From positions 1 to 42,689 of IMG/VR virus record IMGVR_UViG_3300033148_007469: DNA of 42,689 nucleotides, one strand, 5' to 3'. Under the pieces are notes generated by a model. It was given only the letters and a program-made list of their open reading frames with translations. It searched no databases and was not told where the DNA came from. Shown here piece after piece: positions 38,401-42,689 of the stretch. The position numbers were made by a program, and so were the translations under genes. Position 1 is the first letter of the stretch. Each line of letters begins with the position of its first letter. This stretch comes from a virus.

Positions 38401-39321
38401 AGCTCAAGTTCTGAAAGTTCATCAAGTTCTGAAAGTTCTTCAAGCAGTAGTTCTGAAAGTTCTTCAAGCAGTAGTTCTGAATCATCATCCAGTTCAAGTT
38501 CAGAAAGTTCTTCAAGCAGTAGTTCTGAATCATCTTCCAGCTCAAGTAGTGAGAGTTCGTCAAGCAGTAGTTCTGAATCATCATCAAGCTCAAGTTCTGA
38601 AAGTTCTTCAAGCTCTGAAAGTTCTTCAAGCAGTAGTTCTGAAAGTTCGTCCAGCTCAAGTTCTGAAAGTTCATCAAGTTCCGAATCATCTTCAAGCAGT
38701 AGTTCTGAAAGTTCAAGTTCATCAAGTAGTGAATCTAGCTCAAGTTCTAGTAGTGAGAGTTCAAGTTCATCTAGTAGTGAGAGTTCATCAAGTAGTGAGA
38801 GTTCATCAAGCTCAAGTTCCGAGAGTTCTTCAAGCAGTAGTTCCGAGAGTTCATCAAGCTCAAGTTCCGAGAGTTCTTCAAGCAGTAGTTCAGAAAGTTC
38901 TTCAAGTTCAAGTAGTGAGAGTTCTTCCAGCTCAAGTTCTGAATCTAGTTCAAGTGATGTATTTGGTAAAGTATGGGGTTATGAAACACCTATAGGTAAT
39001 AAAGGATTGCCATGGGATAATTGGAAGTTTAAAGAATCTGCTGTGGATGCTAGATATGATTCAAGTTATGGTGTATTAAAAATAAGATTAGATGAAGAGT
39101 TTGTAAGCCCTGTGGTTGATTTTGGATCAAGTGAAACAAGATACTTAATTACTGATTATGATACTTATGATACAGGACTCGGATCTGGTACAATTCAATG
39201 GAGAGGACATAATACAACATCATTTAACCAAGATGATGATGAAGTTAGTGGACCGACTTGGGAAAACTATGGTGCTGGTAATAAAGATTGGAGATATGCA
39301 CAATTAAAGGTAACAGGTTAA
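32444..39321 (+). CDS. Giant serine-repeat fibre-like protein 2 (one frameshift)
   Basis: Starts MAEPNVKFEDTGAVTFEDTDAVEWW, then runs of Ser with single Glu for about 2,150 residues. It ends in a globular domain of about 122 residues (from DVFGKVWGYETPIGNKG, 38956-39321) rich in Trp, Tyr and Gly, likely beta. Two further DTGAV modules interrupt the Ser runs (about 32866-32950 and 33654-33740). Register is lost at about 33516 (TCT-GAA-GTT where TCT-GAA-AGT is expected); one missing A explains it, and the next frame is open to the TAA at 39321. Repaired length is 6,879 bases, exactly 2,293 codons. Automated calling splits it at 33667/33733. No signal peptide. Probably a virion fibre or surface filament. 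Confidence 0.8.
32851..32944 (+). repeat. 94-base direct repeat encoding DTGAV module, copy 1
   Basis: It matches 33639-33732 at all but about one base (GTGGTT versus GTAGTT) and encodes STSFTPDVVFKDTGAVEW plus the following TDTDDVVFEDIS. The spacing is 788 bases, not a multiple of three, because of the missing base at about 33516; 789 would be 263 codons. Confidence 0.9.
33639..33732 (+). repeat. 94-base direct repeat encoding DTGAV module, copy 2
   Basis: Partner of 32851-32944. It lies after the frame break and reads in the downstream frame, showing that the downstream frame is the true continuation of the same gene. Confidence 0.9.
35701..38273 (+). repeat. Higher-order repeat markers (KSSETF modules)
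   Basis: A module reading SSKSSETFSSSSSESSSTSS plus ASSES occurs at about 35701-35778, 36721-36798 and 37621-37689, identical in DNA over about 69 bases or more, and a variant (KSSTTF) at 38200-38273. Spacings of 1020, 900 and about 579 bases show the tract grew by duplication of blocks near 1 kb. Variants recur in giant gene 3 at 41776 (KSSTAF) and 42157 (KSSTTF). Confidence 0.85.
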
Positions 39322-39325
39322 GGAT

Positions 39326-39711
39326 ATGAAACAAGAGTTAATAGATGGAATTATACTTTTAATTAAAAATCTTCCAGAATGGGGGAAAAGACAAAAAGTT
39401 ACTATTCTTTTAGGTATGGAGTCTTTTGTTTCATATTTACCAACAGAAAGAATAATTAGAATTAAGACAGTAAGATGTGATTTTTGTGGAGCTTGTTGTA
39501 TGGAATTACCACCCAATAGTAATTTTCACCCAATAGTAATTTTGTTCCTTTTGGTATTGACGATGAAGGTAAATGTAATGTTCTTTATAAAGATAGAGAT
39601 GGCACATGGAAATGTGGTGCAAAATATAATAAACCATATAGATGTCTTGGCGATCCGTCAAAAAGAAACACACCAGAATGTTGTATAGAATATTTGGAGA
39701 TTAAAGTATAA
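39326..39711 (+). pseudogene. Cysteine-cluster protein (YkgJ/UPF0153-like), broken by 17-base tandem duplication
   Basis: The start is four bases after the giant gene's stop, with AGGAT just before the ATG. The frame as given runs to 39688, but after residue about 65 it becomes implausible. Removing one copy of a 17-base tandem duplication (39510-39526 and 39527-39543) gives a coherent 122-residue protein: CDFCGACC, then DEGKCNVLY, WKCGAKYNKPYRC and TPECC, ending at TAA 39709-39711. The eight-plus Cys pattern is that of the CxxCxxCC zinc/iron-chelating family. The next gene's ATG follows directly (TAAATG). Either a real inactivation or an assembly fault. Confidence 0.75.
39510..39543 (+). repeat. 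17-base tandem duplication
   Basis: CACCCAATAGTAATTTT occurs twice in a row without mismatch. 17 is not a multiple of three, so it shifts the frame of the cysteine-cluster gene. Confidence 0.95.
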
Positions 39712-42689
39712 ATGGCTAATTATTATCTTGAAGATCATGGTACGGCTAAATTAGGTGAAACTAATTATACCGACCGCCGAAGATGGTGATTGGACTGATA
39801 GGCCAGCAGCTGGTGATTTTATACTTATTACTCGCGTTGCAAGATACGCTGCTACTGCTTGTAATAAAGATACAGAAACTTCACATGAATATAGACTAGA
39901 GTTTAGTGAGGACGGTGGTGCGTGGACACCTGTTGGTGCCGCTACAGCTATTGCTTGGGGTTCGACTTCAATAACTACACCTGCAGTTCAAACCACTACT
40001 CAGTTATGTGGTGCTGTTGATGTTAGTGATGTTTACACTAATACTGATTCAGATAATTCAATTACTGCCGGTGAAGTTTTGTCAGGGGCAGATGCTGAAT
40101 TTCAATGGATGCTTAATCTTGATAATGCCAATATTAGTAGTGTTTATACATTTCAAGTTTATTGTGTTACTGATACAGTAGTTTTAAATAATACAATTAA
40201 CTCAACAATAACAATTGAAGCAGATAGTTCAAGCAGTAGTTCTGAAAGTTCTAGCTCATCAGAAAGTTCTTCAAGCAGTAGTTCTGAATCATCTTCAAGC
40301 AGTAGTTCTGAAAGTTCTTCCAGCTCAAGCTCTGAAAGTTCAAGTTCATCAGAATCATCTTCCAGCTCAAGTTCTGAAAGTTCTTCAAGCAGTAGTTCTG
40401 AATCATCTTCAAGCAGTAGTTCTGAAAGTTCTAGCTCATCAGAAAGTTCTTCCAGCTCAAGTTCTGAAAGTTCTTCAAGCAGTAGTTCTGAAAGTTCTTC
40501 AAGCAGTAGTTCTGAAAGTTCTAGCTCATCAGAAAGTTCTTCCAGCTCAAGTTCTGAATCATCTTCAAGTTCTGAATCATCTTCAAGCTCAAGTTCTGAG
40601 AGTTCAAGCTCATCAAGTAGTGAATCAAGTTCAAGTAGTGAGAGTTCTTCAAGTTCAAGTTCAGAAAGTTCTTCAAGTTCTAGTTCTGAATCATCCAGTT
40701 CTTCAGAAAGTTCTAGTTCAAGTTCTTCTGAAAGTTCTTCAAGCAGTAGTTCTGAAAGTTCAAGTTCATCAGAATCATCTTCCAGCTCAAGTTCTGAATC
40801 TAGCTCAAGTAGTGAATCATCTTCAAGCAGTAGTTCTGAAAGTTCTTCCAGCTCAAGTTCTGAAAGCTCATCAAGTTCAAGTTCTGAAAGCTCATCAAGT
40901 TCAGTTCAAGTTCTGAATCTAGCTCAAGTAGTGAGAGTTCTAGTAGTGAGAGTTCCAGTTCATCCAGTAGTGAGAGTTCATCAAGCAGTAGTTCTGAGAG
41001 TTCATCAAGCAGTAGTTCTGAGAGTTCATCCAGTTCTAGTTCAGAAAGTTCTTCCAGCTCAAGCTCTGAAAGTTCGTCAAGTTCAAGTAGCGAATCAAGT
41101 TCAAGTAGCGAATCTTCAGCTATTATTGAATCAAGTTCTAGTTCTTCTGAATCATCAAGTTCTAGTTCTTCAGAATCTAGCTCAAGTTCTACGTCTTCTA
41201 TATCAAGTTCACAAAGCTCAAGTTCTGAAAGTTCAAGCTCAGAGGGTTTTACATGGATAATTGAAGATATATTATTTGATGAAGGTACTGAATCAAGTAG
41301 TTCTAGTTCTGAAAGTTCAAGTTCATCAAGTAGTGAATCAAGTTCAAGTAGTGAAAGTTCTTCCAGCTCAAGTAGTGAATCTTCAAGTTCTTCAAGCTCT
41401 GAGAGTTCAAGTAGTGAATCTTCAAGTTCTTCAAGCTCTGAGAGTTCAAGTAGTGAATCTTCAAGTTCTTCAAGTAGTGAATCATCTTCAAGCAGTAGTT
41501 CTGAGAGTTCAAGTAGTTCTGAATCATCTTCAAGCTCAAGCTCAGAATCTAGTTCTAGCTCTGAATCATCTTCAAGTTCAAGTAGTGAATCTTCAAGTTC
41601 ATCAAGTAGTGAATCTTCAAGTTCATCAAGTAGTGAATCTTCAAGTTCATCAAGTAGTGAATCTTCAAGTTCATCAAGTTCAAGTTCTGAATCTAGCTCA
41701 AGTTCTAGTAGTGAGAGTTCAAGTTCATCAAGTAGCGAGAGTTCAAGTTCTTCAAGCTCGGAAAGTTCTTCAAGTTCAAAATCAAGCACAGCATTTAGTA
41801 GTTCAAGTTCTGAATCATCCTCAACAAGTTCTGAAAGCTCTGAATCATCAAGTTCAAGCTCGGAGAGTTCTAGTTCATCAAGCTCGGAAAGTTCTAGTTC
41901 ATCAAGCTCAGAAAGTTCATATAGTTCAAGTTCTGAGAGTTCTTCAAGTAGTGAGAGTTCATCAAGTTCAAGTAGTGAGAGTTCATCAAGTTCAAGTAGT
42001 GAGAGTTCATCAAGCAGTAGTTCTAAATCTTCAAGCTCATCAAGCTCGGAAAGTTCAAGTTCATCAAGTTCTGAGAGTTCTTCAAGCTCAAGTAGTTCAG
42101 AAAGCTCAAGTTCATCAAGTAGTGAATCATCTTCAAGTAGTGAATCATCTTCAAGTTCAAAATCAAGCACAACATTTAGTAGTTCAAGTTCTGAATCTAG
42201 CTCAACAAGTTCTGAAAGTTCAAGTTCTAGTAGTCAAAGTTCTGAAAGTTCGTCAAGTTCCAGTTCTGAGAGTTCGTCAAGTTCCAGTTCTGAGAGTTCA
42301 TCAAGTAGTGAATCATCAAGTTCTAGTTCTTCAGAATCATCAAGTTCTAGTTCTTCAGAATCATCTAGTTCTAGTTCTAGCTCTGAAAGTTCTTCAAGCA
42401 GTAGTTCTGAAAGTTCTTCAAGTTCCAGTTCTGAAAGTTCATCTAGCTCAAGCTCTGAATCATCTTCCAGCTCAAGTTCTGAGAGTTCTTCCAGCTCAAG
42501 TTCAGAAAGTTCATCAAGCAGTAGTTCTGAAAGTTCATCAAGCAGTAGTTCTGAATCATCAAGCAGTAGTTCAAGTGAATCATCAAGCTCAGAAAGTTCA
42601 TCTAGCTCAAGTTCTGAATCATCAAGTTCAGAAAGTTCATCAAGCAGTAGTTCAGAAAGTTCATCAAGCAGTAGTTCAGAAAGTTCATC
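39712..42689 (+). CDS. Giant serine-repeat fibre-like protein 3 (3' end outside window, two frameshifts)
   Basis: The ATG at 39712 follows the previous stop directly (TAAATG). The first about 20 residues (MANYYLEDHGTAKLGETNYT) run into a stop unless one extra base in 39769-39778 (ACCGACCGCCGAAG) is removed; then AEDGDWTDRPAAGDFILITRV continues for about 170 residues of beta-rich domain ending TINSTITIEAD. Ser/Glu repeats begin at 40226. Register is lost again at about 40903 (TCA-GTT where TCA-AGT is expected); the next frame is open to the window end. Non-repeat islands: SAIIES (41118) and EGFTWIIEDILFDEGTE (from about 41242). KSSTAF/KSSTTF modules tie it to giant gene 2. An alternative GTG at 39755 lacks a ribosome site. 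Confidence 0.7.
40226..42689 (+). repeat. Serine-repeat coding tract 3 (Ser runs with Glu)
   Basis: About 2.5 kb to the window edge, composed as tract 2, with a few Gln (41211, 42235) and two non-repeat islands near 41118 and 41242-41290. Confidence 0.95.

Larger units (their letters stand above)
32519..38955 (+). repeat. Serine-repeat coding tract 2 (Ser runs with Glu)
   Basis: About 6.4 kb. The main unit is eight codons, SSSSSSSE (24 bases); 5-, 6- and 9-codon units are mixed in. Gln, used in tract 1, is absent. Ser codons from both families (TCN and AGY) alternate in preferred positions, such as GAA-AGT-TCA-TCA-AGC-AGT. The antisense strand stays open for 1,679 codons as a Leu/Glu/Asp-rich by-product. 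Confidence 0.95.

Noticed and set aside
33740-38995. Second + strand open frame of 1,751 codons rich in Val, Gln, Lys and Leu
   Set aside because: Out-of-frame reading of the same repeat; the Ser/Glu frame has the unique N-terminus, islands and C-terminal domain.
1-42689. tRNA genes, insertion sequences or attachment sites
   Set aside because: None could be recognised by eye; gaps between genes are short and accounted for by promoters, terminators and leaders.

Overview
The window reads as one piece of a large AT-rich tailed phage (Caudoviricetes) of the T4-like myovirus type. Every gene I can support is on the + strand, genes are packed with 1-8 base stop/start overlaps, and there are recognisable counterparts of T4 gp13, gp14, gp15, gp16, gp17, gp18, gp19, gp21, gp22 and gp23. 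The T4-type late promoter box TATAAATA occurs just upstream of seven genes or gene blocks, twice in one of them. The host cannot be named from the sequence.

Layout. (1) 1-4328: the 3' part of a giant serine-repeat protein containing a jelly-roll-like island. (2) 4358-11647: virion genes for neck (gp14-like), tail completion (gp15-like), tail tube, sheath, prohead protease, scaffold and major capsid protein, closed by a strong terminator at 11663-11698. No portal gene lies between sheath and protease, where T4 has it. (3) 11742-17588: a unit with its own promoter box and terminator, holding small terminase, a PrkA-type AAA+/kinase, a one-helix membrane protein, a YeaH/YhbH-type VWA protein, a SpoVR/YcgB protein and an unlisted 36-residue membrane microprotein. 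This is the bacterial PrkA-YeaH-SpoVR stress/sporulation triad rebuilt inside a phage late region. (4) 17602-21268: a methyltransferase, an uncharacterised phage protein, large terminase and a gp13-like neck protein. (5) 21304-32336: a run of 14 genes rich in sugar chemistry: five glycosyltransferase or glycosyltransferase-like proteins, six class I methyltransferases, a sulfotransferase-like protein, a DUF5662-like protein and a tiny HExxH protein. It ends at a terminator-like hairpin. (6) 32399-42689: a second giant serine-repeat gene (about 2,292 residues once one frameshift is repaired), a broken cysteine-cluster (YkgJ-like) gene, and the 5' part of a third giant serine-repeat gene.

How the parts may work together (inference). 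The serine-repeat proteins are probably long virion fibres or surface filaments. They take up about 12.4 kb of the window and offer thousands of hydroxyl side chains. The glycosyltransferase/methyltransferase block directly upstream would then be a decoration cassette, as in bacterial serine-rich repeat adhesin loci. The PrkA/YeaH/SpoVR unit, expressed from a late-type promoter with small terminase, could reprogram a starving or sporulating host, or act as a phage kinase/AAA+ system late in infection.

Caution. Reading-frame breaks at about 2487, 33516, 39510-39543, 39769-39778 and 40903 all fall in or beside the serine-repeat genes and none in the roughly 28 kb of ordinary genes between. Assembly or polishing error is the first explanation to exclude; phase variation or decay is the second.
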